This document shows positions 15,926 through 24,918 of a stretch of DNA of 64,000 nt, one piece after another. Every line of letters starts with the position of its first letter. The first letter of the stretch is position 1. The notes under the pieces are model-generated. The model did no database searches. It saw only the letters and a list, made by a program, of their open reading frames with translations, and was not told where the DNA came from. Made by a program: the position numbers and the translations under genes. This DNA comes from Didemnitutus sp041906465 (GTDB taxonomy: Bacteria; Verrucomicrobiota; Verrucomicrobiia; Opitutales; Opitutaceae), in assembly GCA_041906465.1 (NCBI GenBank), contig JAYRJE010000003.1, positions 434,001 to 498,000 on the forward strand. Reading direction: 5' to 3'.

Positions 15926-16804
15926 ATGAGCGTCATCAACACCAACATCCAAGCCATCGCCGCCGCCCGCAACCTCACTGCTTCGCAGGAAATGCTCGGG
16001 CGTTCCCTCACGCGCCTCTCCTCCGGCACCAAGATCGTCAACCCGTCCGACGACGCCGCCGGTCTCGCCGTCTCCGAAAAGCTCGACGCGCAAAACAAGC
16101 GCGTGAAGGCCGCCACCACCAACGTCCAGAACGCCATCTCCTACGTGCAGACGGCCGACGGCTTCATGTCCGGCATGACGAAGATCCTTTCGCGCATGTC
16201 CGAACTCGCGATCCTCGCGAAGGACGTGACGAAGAACTCCGCGGACGTCTCCCTCTACCAGGAAGAGTTCAACGCCCTCCAGGATCAGCTGCGCGAAACC
16301 ATCGGCGGCACGACCGCGGAGATCGGTGGCACCGCCGACATCAGCACGCCGCTCGGCGCCTTCAACGGCATCACCCTGTTCGGTGCCAACGCCACCGGCC
16401 TCACCGTCACCATCGGTCAGGCGGTCGGCCAGGACATGACCATCCCGGAGTCCAATCTCCGCGACGACGCCATGCTCGACATCATCGATCAAAACGGCTC
16501 CGGCGTCTACGCCCTCGCGGTCACCGACACCGACGCGATCGGCAAGATCACCGCGGCCATCCAAGACGTCGCCACCGAGCGCGCTTCGTTGGGTGCCTCG
16601 CAATCGCGTCTCGAACTCGCGGCCAAAACTCTGCAGGTCGAATACGAGAACCTTGGCGCCGCCATCTCGCGCATCCGCGACGTGGATGTGGCCGAGGAAT
16701 CGACCCAATACGCGAAATACAGCATCCTGGTCCAATCCGGCACCGCCATGCTCGCGCAAGCCAACCAGACGCCCAAGAGCGTCCTGTCCCTGCTCCAACA
16801 GTAA
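15926..16804 (+). CDS. fliC: flagellin
   Basis: 292 residues, a compact flagellin. The N-terminal D0/D1 (VINTNIQAIAAARNLTASQE, SLTRLSSGTKIVNPSDDAAG then LAVSEKLDAQ) and C-terminal D1/D0 (GASQSRLELAAKTLQVEYEN, AISRIRDVDVAEESTQYAKY, SGTAMLAQANQTPKSVLSLL) are classical, with a short variable centre of about 90 residues. It builds the filament. It ends the first flagellar cluster and is followed by a strong terminator. No Shine-Dalgarno is visible in the 18-base gap after csrA. Confidence 0.97.
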   Translation: MSVINTNIQAIAAARNLTASQEMLGRSLTRLSSGTKIVNPSDDAAGLAVSEKLDAQNKRVKAATTNVQNAISYVQTADGFMSGMTKILSRMSELAILAKDVTKNSADVSLYQEEFNALQDQLRETIGGTTAEIGGTADISTPLGAFNGITLFGANATGLTVTIGQAVGQDMTIPESNLRDDAMLDIIDQNGSGVYALAVTDTDAIGKITAAIQDVATERASLGASQSRLELAAKTLQVEYENLGAAISRIRDVDVAEESTQYAKYSILVQSGTAMLAQANQTPKSVLSLLQQ

Positions 16805-16892
16805 TTTCAGCTCCAAAGTAGGCGCGACTACCTCCTGTCGCGCGGCACCCCCTACGACGGGCAAAACCACTAGAACACCCGTTCGTTACTAC

Positions 16893-16931
16893 AAGACCGC
16901 CGTCGCGTGCAACCGACGGCGGTCTTCTTTT
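16893..16931 (+). terminator. strong rho-independent terminator after fliC
   Basis: A 13-base perfect stem, AAGACCGCCGTCG (16893-16905) with CGACGGCGGTCTT (16914-16926), loop CGTGCAAC, followed by CTTTTT. It closes the flgF-fliC cluster. The rest of the gap to 17094 holds only a dispersed repeat. Confidence 0.95.
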
Positions 16932-17014
16932 TGCCCAGAAGCGCAGACCTCCAGCCTGCAACGAGCGTCGATACCGGCAGGAAGCCGGCGCTACGCCGAG
17001 CCGCCCGAAGCGTT

Positions 17015-17080
17015 GTAGGTGGCGCGCTCGCGCGCCACTCCTGCGGTCACGGGGGAGTTGTGCCCTTGCGCGCCACCTAC
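17015..17080. repeat. inverted repeat with GTAGGTGGCGCGC ends, copy 1
   Basis: GTAGGTGGCGCGC (17015-17027) and GCGCGCCACCTAC (17068-17080) are perfect inverted ends around 40 bases, with an inner GGCGCGCTCGCGCGCC hairpin. A second copy with one end mismatch lies at 38219-38292. It looks like a small dispersed palindromic element. Confidence 0.7.
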
Positions 17081-17094
17081 CGACGCATCGTGGC

Positions 17095-17355
17095 TCAATG
17101 CAGCCGGCGCCGCCGCCCGAACGCCGCGCGATACAGCACGAGCAACAGAATCGACCCGAGCACCGACGCAATGAAGCCGACCGGTTCGCCTTCCGCATAC
17201 CAGCCGGCGGCGCGACCGATCCAACCGGCGATAAACGCGCCGGCGATACCCAGCAAGAGGGTCATGATGATGCCGCCCGGATCGTCGCCTGGCATGAGCA
17301 GTTTCGCGACGATGCCGACGACGAGACCGATGAGAATGGTAGCGAGGATGGACAT
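17095..17355 (-). CDS. GlsB/YeaQ/YmgE family small membrane protein
   Basis: 86 residues with three hydrophobic segments: ATILIGLVVGIVAKLLM, GIIMTLLLGIAGAFIAGWIG and VGFIASVLGSILLLVLYRAA, typical of the transglycosylase-associated (YeaQ/YmgE, GlsB) family. These small inner-membrane proteins are often stress-induced; their biochemical role is not settled. The ATG at 17355 has a good Shine-Dalgarno (CAGGAGA) 6-7 bases upstream, so the longer frame to 17580 is rejected. Confidence 0.85.
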   Translation of the reverse strand: MSILATILIGLVVGIVAKLLMPGDDPGGIIMTLLLGIAGAFIAGWIGRAAGWYAEGEPVGFIASVLGSILLLVLYRAAFGRRRRLH

Positions 17356-17554
17356 GGGAATCTCCTGGTTGAGTTGAACCCCTCCCGACCACCGGCGCAC
17401 GGTCCGTGTGCCGTCGTTGTGCGGGCGGATTTCCGCGCCCCGGTCGGTCCGGCAGTCGCCCGATGCGTCGCGTGTGGTCCCGCCGCTCGCGAGCCCGCCA
17501 ACAAAAAGCGCGACCGCTTGGTCGCGCTCGAACTTGCGGCCCCAGGCCGGGCGA

Positions 17555-18088
17555 TTACGCCTCGACGCGCGGTGGCGCATCTGCCGGCGCCGTCATCCGG
17601 TTGCCGGCGGCCTGTTGCTGGCAGCTCGGGCACACGCCGAAGAATTCGACGAGGTGCGTCAGTTCCGCGTAGCCGCGATCGCGCAGCACGCGCTCGACGC
17701 CCTCGATGGGGAAGTAGTCGACCGGCTCCGTGCCGCCACAGCGCTTGCACACGATGTGGTAGTGCTTGGGCGCGGCGGTGAGCACGAGTTCATACATGCT
17801 CGTGCCGTTGTGTTGAAAACTGCGCCGCACGATGCCGATTCTCTCAAACGCGGCGAGGCAGCGGTAGACCGTCACCAAGTCGCACGACATGGCGCTCAAG
17901 TCATGATGCAGCGTTTCGATGGCGACCGGGACGGTCCGGGGCGCCAGGGCCTCGATCAACGCCACGCGTGGTTTCGTGATGCGCATGCCCGCTTGGCGCA
18001 TGCGGGTGACGGCTTCGGTCAACGGATCGATCGGTTTGGCGGGGGTGACGCCGGCGAGCGGATGGTTGGATTGGGTGGCTGCGATCAT
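17555..18088 (-). CDS. Fur-family transcriptional regulator
   Basis: 177 residues. Winged-helix N-terminus (AVTRMRQAGMRITKPRVALI, CDLVTVYRCLAAFERIGIVR) and dimerisation domain with the metal motif HYHIVCKRCGGTEPVDYFP and a second CPSCQ. The two CxxC pairs form the structural zinc site. Members sense Fe (Fur), Zn (Zur) or peroxide (PerR); I cannot tell which from sequence. The ATG at 18088 is chosen; an upstream in-frame extension of 55 residues looks non-coding. No target operon is adjacent, as the next minus gene is a YeaQ-like protein. Confidence 0.88.
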   Translation of the reverse strand: MIAATQSNHPLAGVTPAKPIDPLTEAVTRMRQAGMRITKPRVALIEALAPRTVPVAIETLHHDLSAMSCDLVTVYRCLAAFERIGIVRRSFQHNGTSMYELVLTAAPKHYHIVCKRCGGTEPVDYFPIEGVERVLRDRGYAELTHLVEFFGVCPSCQQQAAGNRMTAPADAPPRVEA

Positions 18089-18302
18089 GAGGCAGAGAAC
18101 AAACGCGGTCACTTTGCGAGATTCGGGCACCTTGGCGAGGGGCTTTACGGGATAATCCGAGAAAATCCGGGCCTCTGTCCGGCATGGCCGGACTTGGCCG
18201 GCCGTGGCCTGAATTTTCAGCCGGATACGGGCGGCCGGGGACCTCCGCGACACGCTGGTTGCGAAGCGGTTGGCCCTGTGCTAGCTGTCCCGCAATCCAT
18301 TG

Positions 18303-18734
18303 ATGCAAGACTTGGAATTCAGCGCAGTCGTCGAACTCATCTGCAAGGAGGACCCGCGTTTTGATCGCAAGGCCTATACCTTCGTCCGCCAGGCGCTCGA
18401 CCACACGGTGAAGGAGATGAAAAAGCGCGCCCCCGAACGCACCGCGCGTTCGCAGCACGTGACCGGCCCGGAGTTGCTGACCGGCGTGCGCGACTACGCG
18501 CTCGATCAATTTGGCCCGCTCGCAAAGACCGTGCTCAACCGCTGGGGCATCACGCGCTGTCGCGACATCGGCGACATCGTGTTCAATCTCATCGAATACA
18601 ACGTATTTTCGAAGACCGAAAACGACCGCCGCGAGGACTTCGCGGACATCTACGATTTCGACGAGGCGTTCGTGAAACCCTTCGCGCCGACGAAGTCCCG
18701 CCACCGCCGCGCCTCGCTCGGCAGCGCGAGCTGA
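18303..18734 (+). CDS. Minf_1886-type conserved protein (Verrucomicrobia/Planctomycetes)
   Basis: 143 residues. The sequence (LEFSAVVELICKEDPRFDRK, AYTFVRQALDHTVKEMKK, HVTGPELLTGVRDYALDQFG, VLNRWGITRCRDIGDIVFNL, then VFSKTENDRREDFADIYDF) is that of a small cytosolic family known almost only from Verrucomicrobiota and Planctomycetota. Function unknown. It is a useful taxonomic marker here. The start could be the ATG at 18303 or a TTG at 18300. It stands alone, about 80 bases before the M16 peptidase gene. Confidence 0.8.
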   Translation: MQDLEFSAVVELICKEDPRFDRKAYTFVRQALDHTVKEMKKRAPERTARSQHVTGPELLTGVRDYALDQFGPLAKTVLNRWGITRCRDIGDIVFNLIEYNVFSKTENDRREDFADIYDFDEAFVKPFAPTKSRHRRASLGSAS

Positions 18735-18817
18735 GCCGCCTTCCGTCACCGCAAGGGTAGGGCGAGTCGTCCCCCACGAGCTGCGGTTCGCGCCGTCATC
18801 CTCCTCCTTCTTTTTTC

Positions 18818-21379
18818 ATGCCGCAGAAAACCTCTTACCGCTCGCGCGACCTCGCGCTCCTCGAATCACTCTGGCGCGAATCCATCGAGCGCTACGTCCT
18901 GCCCAACGGCCTGACCGTGCTCCTGAAGCGCGACACCGCCGCCCCGGTCGCCTCGGTCCAAGTCTGGGTGAAGACCGGCAGCATCCACGAGGGCGCGCAC
19001 CTCGGCGCGGGCCTTTCGCACTACCTCGAGCACATGCTCTTCAAAGGCACCGAGCGCCGCGCCGGCCGTGACATCTCCGCCACCGTCCAGGCCCACGGCG
19101 GTTACATCAACGCCTACACGACGTTCGACCGCACCGTTTACTACATCGATATCCCCGCCGAGCACACCGCGGTCGCGGTTGATCTGCTCGCCGACGCCAC
19201 GCTGCACTCCACGCTCCCCGCAGAGGAAGTCACGAAGGAGAAAGACGTCATCCTGCGCGAGATCGACATGTGCCTCGACGACCCCGACCAGCGCCTCGGT
19301 CAGGCACTCTTCGAAACCGCCTACCGCACGCACCCGTATCGGCAGCCGATCATCGGCCACCGGGATGTCTTCGCCGCCAACACGCGCGACGATCTCGTGA
19401 GCTACTACCGCGAGCGCTATGCGCCCAACAACCTCGTCGTCGTCATCGTCGGCGATTTCGACCCCTCCGCCACCCGCGCGGCGATCGAGCAACACTTCGG
19501 CGCCGTCGCCCGCCGCCGTCTTGCGCCTGTGCTCGTGCCCGACGAGACCCCGCAACTCTCCCGCCGTGACCAGCACCTCTTCGAAGACGTCCAAGTTTCG
19601 CGCGCCGGTCTCGGTTGGCAGATTCCCGGCCTCGCCCACGAGGACATGCCGGCGCTGGACATGCTCGCGATGGTGCTCGGCCACGGCGACAGTTCGTTGC
19701 TCTGGCAAAGTGCCCGCGAAAAAGCCCGCCTCGTGCACACCATCGACGCGATGACGTGGAGCCCGGGCACCAGCGGCTTGTTCTACGTTTCGTTCCTCGC
19801 CGACGCCGACAAACGCGCCGCCGCGGAGGCGCTCGTGTTGCGCGAGATCGACCGCGTTGCGCACAAAGGCATCAGCCCCCGCGCGCTCGCCAAGGCCGTC
19901 CGTCAAGCCGTGACCGCCGAGGTGAACATGCGCAAAACCATGTCCGGCCAGGCGTCGCGTCTCGGATCCGCCGAAGTCGTCGTGGGCGACATCGACTACA
20001 CGCGCCGCTACTTCGAACGCCTCGTCGCGCTCAAGCCCGCCGACCTCCAGCGCGTGCTGAAAAAGTATCTCGTTCCGCAAAAGCTCACCGTCGTCTCGAG
20101 CAATCCCAAGTCGCTCGCCACCGCTGGAGGGCCGAGCCTCGGCGAGGCCGCCGCGACGTCGCTCGACTTCGAGGAAATCAAGCTCCCCAACGGCGCGCGC
20201 CTGCTCCTCCAGTCGAACCGCCGCCTGCCGAACCTGCACCTGCGCCTCGCCTTCGCCGGGGGGCCGATGTTTGAGCCGGCGGACCGCCGCGGCGTGTGCG
20301 CGCTGATGTCCACGCTGCTCGCCAAAGACACGAAGAAGCGCACCGCGGAACAAGTCGCGCAGGCGATCGAGGAAGTCGGCGGCACCTTCAACGATTTCTC
20401 CGGCAACAACAGCTTCGGCCTCTACGCCGAGGTGCTGCCCGGGGATGCGGCGCTCGCACTGGAGTTGATTGCCGACGCGGCGCTCACGCCGGCGTTCAAG
20501 GCCGATCGGCTGGAGATCGAGCGGGAGGGCGCGCTCGCGAGCCTGCGCGAGTCGATGGACGACCCCGTCAGCGTCGGCCGAAAGAAGCTGCGCGAAAAAT
20601 TCTTCGGCCCTCACCCGTTCGCCGTCGAAAGCATCGGCACGGAGGTCGGCCTCAAAGCCATCGCGCCGGCTGACCTGAAAGCGCTGCACGCGAAGCTTTG
20701 CGTGGCCTCCAACGCCGTGCTGGCGGTGGCGGGCGACTTCGAGGCGAAGCAACTCGCGCCGAAGTTGAAGGCCTTCCTCGCCCGGTTGCCGAAGGGCGCG
20801 GCGAGTTACCCGAACGCCACCTGGCGCGTGAGCGCGGGCGAGTTTGTCGAAAGCCAGCCGCGCCAGCAGGCGATCGTGTTCCAGGCGTTCCCCGGTCCCG
20901 GCCTGCTCGCGCCCGACTATTACGTGGCCGAGGTCGCGGAGGAGTTGTTCAGCGGCATGTCGTCGAATCTCTTCGAGCGGGTGCGCGAACAGAAAAGCCT
21001 CGCGTATTTCGTGCGCTCGAGCCGCGTCGTCGGCCGGCACGACTCCATGTTCTACTTCTACGCCGGCACCAGCCCCGAGCGGCACGGTGAGGTGCTCGAA
21101 GAGTTCGCGCTCGAGATCGCACGCGTCCAGCAGGGCGGCGTCGTGGCGGACGAGTTGCGCCGTTGCCAGACGCGGCTCAAGGCCGGCAAGCGCATGGGCC
21201 TGCAGACGAATTCGGCGCGCGCGCTCCAAGCGGCACTCAACGTCGTGACCGGTCTGCCCGCGAACGATTGGCGCAACTACGATGCGCACATCGATGCCGT
21301 GACGCTGGCCGATTTGCAGGCGTTTGCGCGGCGGTATTTCACGCCGGCCCTGCGGGTGCAGCTGGTCGTCAAGCCCTGA
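18818..21379 (+). CDS. M16-family zinc metallopeptidase, fused double subunit
   Basis: 853 residues, two M16 halves in one chain. The first half holds the inverted zinc motif HxxEH (HYLEH, residues 68-72) in a typical setting (GLSHYLEHMLFKGTERRAGR). The second half, from about residue 445 (DFEEIKLPNGARLLLQSNRR), lacks the zinc motif but keeps the substrate-side signature FERVREQKSLAYFVRSS. This is the pitrilysin/processing-peptidase fold; such fused enzymes degrade peptides inside the chamber formed by both halves. No signal peptide is evident, so a cytoplasmic site is likely. Substrate unknown. The EF-hand gene follows about 70 bases later. Confidence 0.9.
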   Translation: MPQKTSYRSRDLALLESLWRESIERYVLPNGLTVLLKRDTAAPVASVQVWVKTGSIHEGAHLGAGLSHYLEHMLFKGTERRAGRDISATVQAHGGYINAYTTFDRTVYYIDIPAEHTAVAVDLLADATLHSTLPAEEVTKEKDVILREIDMCLDDPDQRLGQALFETAYRTHPYRQPIIGHRDVFAANTRDDLVSYYRERYAPNNLVVVIVGDFDPSATRAAIEQHFGAVARRRLAPVLVPDETPQLSRRDQHLFEDVQVSRAGLGWQIPGLAHEDMPALDMLAMVLGHGDSSLLWQSAREKARLVHTIDAMTWSPGTSGLFYVSFLADADKRAAAEALVLREIDRVAHKGISPRALAKAVRQAVTAEVNMRKTMSGQASRLGSAEVVVGDIDYTRRYFERLVALKPADLQRVLKKYLVPQKLTVVSSNPKSLATAGGPSLGEAAATSLDFEEIKLPNGARLLLQSNRRLPNLHLRLAFAGGPMFEPADRRGVCALMSTLLAKDTKKRTAEQVAQAIEEVGGTFNDFSGNNSFGLYAEVLPGDAALALELIADAALTPAFKADRLEIEREGALASLRESMDDPVSVGRKKLREKFFGPHPFAVESIGTEVGLKAIAPADLKALHAKLCVASNAVLAVAGDFEAKQLAPKLKAFLARLPKGAASYPNATWRVSAGEFVESQPRQQAIVFQAFPGPGLLAPDYYVAEVAEELFSGMSSNLFERVREQKSLAYFVRSSRVVGRHDSMFYFYAGTSPERHGEVLEEFALEIARVQQGGVVADELRRCQTRLKAGKRMGLQTNSARALQAALNVVTGLPANDWRNYDAHIDAVTLADLQAFARRYFTPALRVQLVVKP

Positions 21380-21449
21380 AAACGCGCCAAAAGGAGGGCG
21401 CCTGCCTGCTTGCGAGCGGCGGACCCTCCTGCCAGCCTGCGCGCGCTTT

Positions 21450-21833
21450 ATGAAGACCCCGTTACCCCGCTACCTCGCCGCCGCGTGTGCTACGCTGGCG
21501 TTCACTTGCACCGTTGCGTTCGCCGACGATCCCAAACCCGAGCCCAAGGAAAAGGGCCCGAGCAAAGCCGATCTGAAAAAATACGACGCGAACAACGACG
21601 GCAAACTCGACGAGGCCGAGTCGGCCCAACTGAAGGCCGATAAGGACGCCAAGCGCGAAGCCGAGAAGAAGGCGCGCCTGGAAAAATACGACACGAACAA
21701 GGACGGCAAAGTCGACAAGACCGAGGCCGAGGCCGAAAAAGCCGACAAGGAGAAGGCCAAAGCCGAGAAGCAGGCCGCCAAGGAAGCCAAGAAGGCCGAA
21801 CGCGAAGCGAAGAAGGCCGAGAAGCAAAACTGA
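21450..21833 (+). CDS. secreted EF-hand protein with Lys/Ala-rich tail
   Basis: 127 residues. Signal peptide (YLAAACATLAFTCTVAFA), then two calcium-binding EF-hand loops, DANNDGKLDEAE and DTNKDGKVDKTE, with Asp/Asn at the metal positions. Between and after them the chain is a highly charged Lys/Ala/Glu helix (EKAKAEKQAAKEAKKAEREA). It probably binds Ca2+ in the periplasm or outside the cell. Small EF-hand proteins of this layout are common in Verrucomicrobia; function unknown. A terminator lies just after the stop. Confidence 0.8.
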   Translation: MKTPLPRYLAAACATLAFTCTVAFADDPKPEPKEKGPSKADLKKYDANNDGKLDEAESAQLKADKDAKREAEKKARLEKYDTNKDGKVDKTEAEAEKADKEKAKAEKQAAKEAKKAEREAKKAEKQN

Positions 21834-21870
21834 GTGCGCTCTGCCGCGAATTTCGCGCGCGATGATTCCG

Positions 21871-21897
21871 AGCCCCGGTGCACGCCGGGGCTTTTTC
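21871..21897 (+). terminator. rho-independent terminator after the EF-hand gene
   Basis: Stem AGCCCCGG (21871-21878) with CCGGGGCT (21885-21892), then TTTT. Confidence 0.8.
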
Positions 21898-21920
21898 GCG
21901 CCCATGAGGCGAGCTCCGGT

Positions 21921-22064
21921 CCGTCGTAGCAGCCGACGTAAGTCGGCTGGCCCGGATGAGAGCGTTCCTCAACCGACTTACGCCGGCTGCTACGACGGAA
22001 TCGTTGCGCCGTTTTCGCCGATCCCGCTGTTCGGACGAGTGTAGGTTGCCCGCTTGCGGGCAAC
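21921..22064. repeat. two palindromic elements in the 21.8-22.2 kb gap
   Basis: First, a 28-base arm at 21921-21948 (CGTCGTAGCAGCCGACGTAA...) pairs with 21971-21998 with two mismatches. Second, GTTGCCCGC/GCGGGCAAC (22045-22053, 22056-22064) is a perfect 9-base hairpin. Part of the first motif (CCTTACGTCGGCTGCCACGG) reappears near 51199. The 326-base gap to nadK otherwise shows nothing coding. Confidence 0.7.
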
Positions 22065-22159
22065 TTCGGCGTGGAGCGGACAAGTGGTGCGGCCAGCGTG
22101 CAGCCCACCTTGCGGCCAATCGCTCGCGCTAGGCGGAAGCCTGCGTCACGCCAGACGCC

Positions 22160-22999
22160 TTACTTCTTCTCCGCCAGCCCGCCGCTCCACTTGAGCTTCG
22201 TCCGCATGACCGAGAAGTGCGAGTAGCTCCGCGGTTGCACGAGCGCGATGCGCCGCGAGGCGAGGGAGATTTCAATCGAGCCGCCCGTCACGAGCGAGTT
22301 GCGCTGGCCGTCCATCGCGACCAGCAGGCGCGCGTCTTCCGTGCGATTCACGATGCGCAGCTTCACGCGGTCACGGAAGATGATCGTGCGGTTGCTGAGC
22401 GTATGCGGGCAGATCGGCGTCATCGCGATCGCCTGGACGCCCGGGTGCATGATGGGTCCGCCAGCCGCGAGATTGTAGGCGGTCGAGCCCGTCGGCGTGG
22501 AGAAGATGATGCCGTCGCAGTAGTAATCCGTGACGAGTTCGTCGTCGGCGAACACCTCCAGGCGCACGAGGCGCGAGTTGACCTCGTTCTTGATCAGCAC
22601 GTCGTTCAGCGCGATGTCGTGGTGTCCCGGGCCGGCGCGGCAATCCAGCAGCGCGCGGCGCGCGATGCGGTAGTCGCCCTTGATGATGGCCGGGAAGTGC
22701 GCGCGGGCCTCCTCGGCCGAATACGTGGTGAGGAAGCCGAGGCTGCCGCGATTGACGCCGATGATCGGAATGCCTTCGCGCATTGCGGCACGCACGACCC
22801 CGAGCAGCGTGCCGTCGCCGCCGACGACGCACACGGCGTCGCAGCCTTTGAAGTAGCCGCGCGGGAGCTTGCGGCCTTGGTTGAGCTCCGTGCGGCGGAC
22901 GCCCGCTTTGCCGGCGATTTTCTCCAACTCCGCGCCGAGTTCGGCGGCGCCGGGGCGATCCGGATTCACGACGAAGGCGATGCGGCGGAGGGGTGTCAT
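22160..22999 (-). CDS. nadK: NAD kinase
   Basis: 279 residues. Makes NADP+ from NAD+ and ATP. The catalytic GGDGT motif is at residues 60-64 (CVVGGDGTLLGVVRA), followed by IPIIGVNRGSLGFLTTYS, NDVLIKN, and DGIIFSTPTGSTAYNLAAGG PI in the conserved diphosphate-binding region, then TPICPHTLSNRTIIF. All signature parts are intact. It is followed on the minus strand by a repeat-rich gap; tlyA lies upstream on the same strand 74 bases away. Confidence 0.96.
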   Translation of the reverse strand: MTPLRRIAFVVNPDRPGAAELGAELEKIAGKAGVRRTELNQGRKLPRGYFKGCDAVCVVGGDGTLLGVVRAAMREGIPIIGVNRGSLGFLTTYSAEEARAHFPAIIKGDYRIARRALLDCRAGPGHHDIALNDVLIKNEVNSRLVRLEVFADDELVTDYYCDGIIFSTPTGSTAYNLAAGGPIMHPGVQAIAMTPICPHTLSNRTIIFRDRVKLRIVNRTEDARLLVAMDGQRNSLVTGGSIEISLASRRIALVQPRSYSHFSVMRTKLKWSGGLAEKK

Positions 23000-23073
23000 T
23001 GCGCCGCGACGCTAACGCGGGCGCGGTGGTCTTGAAAACAGCAATCTCACCACGCCCCGCGTCGTAAGTGCGT

Positions 23074-23826
23074 TTAATCGGATTTCCGCAAACCCAGGAG
23101 ATACTCGCGATTCCCGTCCGCGCCGTGGATCGGACACTCCATCTCGCCGTGCCCGTTCGCGCCGGGCAGCTCGCGCAATGCGAACTCGCGCACCTCGGCC
23201 ATCACACGCGCGCGCACGGTGTCGTCGCGAATGACCCCTTGGCCGCGATCGACCTCGGCCTTGCCGGCTTCGAATTGCGGCTTCACGAGCGCGATCAGCG
23301 TGCCGCCGGACCGCAGGAACGGCCACACCGCCGGCAGCACGCTTTTGAGCGAAATGAACGACAGATCCATCACGACCGCGTCGTAGTTCGTGCGCGGCAG
23401 CGCGCCCGGCGCGAGATGGCGGGCGTTGGTTTTCTCCAGCGAAGTCACACGCGGATCGCGGCGGATTTTGTCGTGCAGTTGCCCGGTGCCGACGTCGACG
23501 CACGTCGCGGAAGCTGCCCCGGCTTGCAGTGCGCAGTCGGTAAACCCGCCGGTCGACGCGCCGACGTCGAGCACGTGCGCACCATGCAGCTCGACCGGAA
23601 ATTTTTCGAGATAGGCGGCGAGCTTCTCGCCGCCGCGGCTCACGAAGCGCGGCGGTTGGTCGATCGTGATCTCGAAGTCGTTCGGGAACTCCTTGCCCGG
23701 TTTGTCCAGGCGCTCCGTGCCGTGGCGCACGCGTCCGGACATGATCAACGCCTTCGCCTGCGAGCGCGAAGCGCAGAGCCCACGCGCTACGAGCAGTTCA
23801 TCGAGACGTTGTTTGCCTGAAGCCAT
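23074..23826 (-). CDS. tlyA: TlyA-family rRNA 2'-O-methyltransferase (S4 + FtsJ)
   Basis: 250 residues. N-terminal S4 RNA-binding domain (KQRLDELLVARGLCASRSQA, KALIMSGRVRHG) and FtsJ-like methyltransferase domain with the SAM-binding loop HVLDVGASTGGFTDCALQAG and the catalytic-region stretch YDAVVMDLSFISLKSVLP, then ALVKPQFEAGKAEVDRGQGV. TlyA methylates the 2'-OH of cytidines in 16S and 23S rRNA. The ATG at 23826 begins the S4 domain, so a 25-residue upstream extension is rejected. Confidence 0.93.
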   Translation of the reverse strand: MASGKQRLDELLVARGLCASRSQAKALIMSGRVRHGTERLDKPGKEFPNDFEITIDQPPRFVSRGGEKLAAYLEKFPVELHGAHVLDVGASTGGFTDCALQAGAASATCVDVGTGQLHDKIRRDPRVTSLEKTNARHLAPGALPRTNYDAVVMDLSFISLKSVLPAVWPFLRSGGTLIALVKPQFEAGKAEVDRGQGVIRDDTVRARVMAEVREFALRELPGANGHGEMECPIHGADGNREYLLGLRKSD

Positions 23827-24099
23827 GTGGAAAGGGAAGCCACCGCACGCGCGCGCGTCCACGCCGAACTCGGGTCGGACGCCGCAGGGGGGGCTCACCA
23901 ATGTCTCCGACGGCGAAAGCGAGGGTGTCGCGGGCTGATTCGGTTCACCGCGGGTGACGCGGACGGGCTCGCGCTCAGCCGATGCCGCTCGGGATGCCTC
24001 TCCATTTTATCGGTCTCGATCCATTCTATCCGTGGTAAACCGCAGCTGCGAGCGACGCGGATTTCGCTCCTGGGGTCGGAGCCTTGCGCGCGGAGGGCC

Positions 24100-24918
24100 C
24101 TACCTTTGGCATCGCGGGCACCAGCAGCTCGTTCGGCCGCCCACGGTCGCGTGCCGCAGTGGCGTGGCGCATCGTGGACAGTGTCCGCCTTTTTCCCAGC
24201 GGTGGTTGAACAGCCACGAGTCGGGCATGAACTCGTTCAGCTCGGCCGGAAGCTTGCCGCCGACGCCGGCATTGTAGCGCAGCGCGCCGCGACAAACCGC
24301 GCGGCATTCGCGCTGCAGGGCGCGCGTCTCCGTTCCCCCGAGCGAACCGGTCGCACGCGCGGGCGCGAGGCGAGCGCGCCAGAGGATTTCATCCGCCATC
24401 CAGTTGCCGATTCCCGGAAAACGCTCCTGCATCAGCAGCACCGCCTTGATCGGCGCGCGTCGACGACGAGCGAGGAAGTCGCGCACGGCGCCGACAGTGA
24501 AGGCGGCGGAGAGGATCGGTGGCGCGATGCGCGTCCACCAGGCAGGCGCCGATTTCCCGTGATGGAACAATGCCGCGCCGAACATGCGCGGGTCATTGAA
24601 CACCAGCTGGCGCTCGCGCTGCACGAGCACGAGGTGGTCGTGCTTGGTCGGCGCGTAGGCGAGCGACTCGACGCGCAGTTCTCCGCTCATCCCGAGATGC
24701 ACCCCGAGCCAGTTCATGCCGGTGAAGCGGAAGAGTATCTGTTTCGCGGCCGCTTCCGAATCGAGCAGCGTGGCGCCGGTCAGCGCGCGGACGATCTCTG
24801 CCGGATTGCTGCCGCGAAAGACTTTCGCTCGGTCGTGAACGAGCACGCGTGCGATCTTCGCGCCATGTCCGACGGCCCAGCGCCGGCGGTAGAATTCGAC
24901 TTCGGCGAGCTCCGGCAT
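24100..24918 (-). CDS. mutM: formamidopyrimidine-DNA glycosylase (Fpg/MutM or Nei-like)
   Basis: 272 residues. Base-excision repair enzyme for oxidised purines. The N-terminus MPELAEVE carries the catalytic Pro2 and Glu3. Then come HLGMSGELR, the helix-two-turn-helix with ERFPGIGNWMADEILWRARL, and the C-terminal zinc finger CPRCATPLRHATVGGRTSCW CPRC with four Cys. Length and order are standard for the family. The translation must start at 24918 to expose Pro2; the frame is open far upstream, but that part is the repeat-rich gap. The lysine normally at residue 57-60 appears in FRGSNPAEI-like surroundings and was not checked further. Confidence 0.88.
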   Translation of the reverse strand: MPELAEVEFYRRRWAVGHGAKIARVLVHDRAKVFRGSNPAEIVRALTGATLLDSEAAAKQILFRFTGMNWLGVHLGMSGELRVESLAYAPTKHDHLVLVQRERQLVFNDPRMFGAALFHHGKSAPAWWTRIAPPILSAAFTVGAVRDFLARRRRAPIKAVLLMQERFPGIGNWMADEILWRARLAPARATGSLGGTETRALQRECRAVCRGALRYNAGVGGKLPAELNEFMPDSWLFNHRWEKGGHCPRCATPLRHATVGGRTSCWCPRCQR

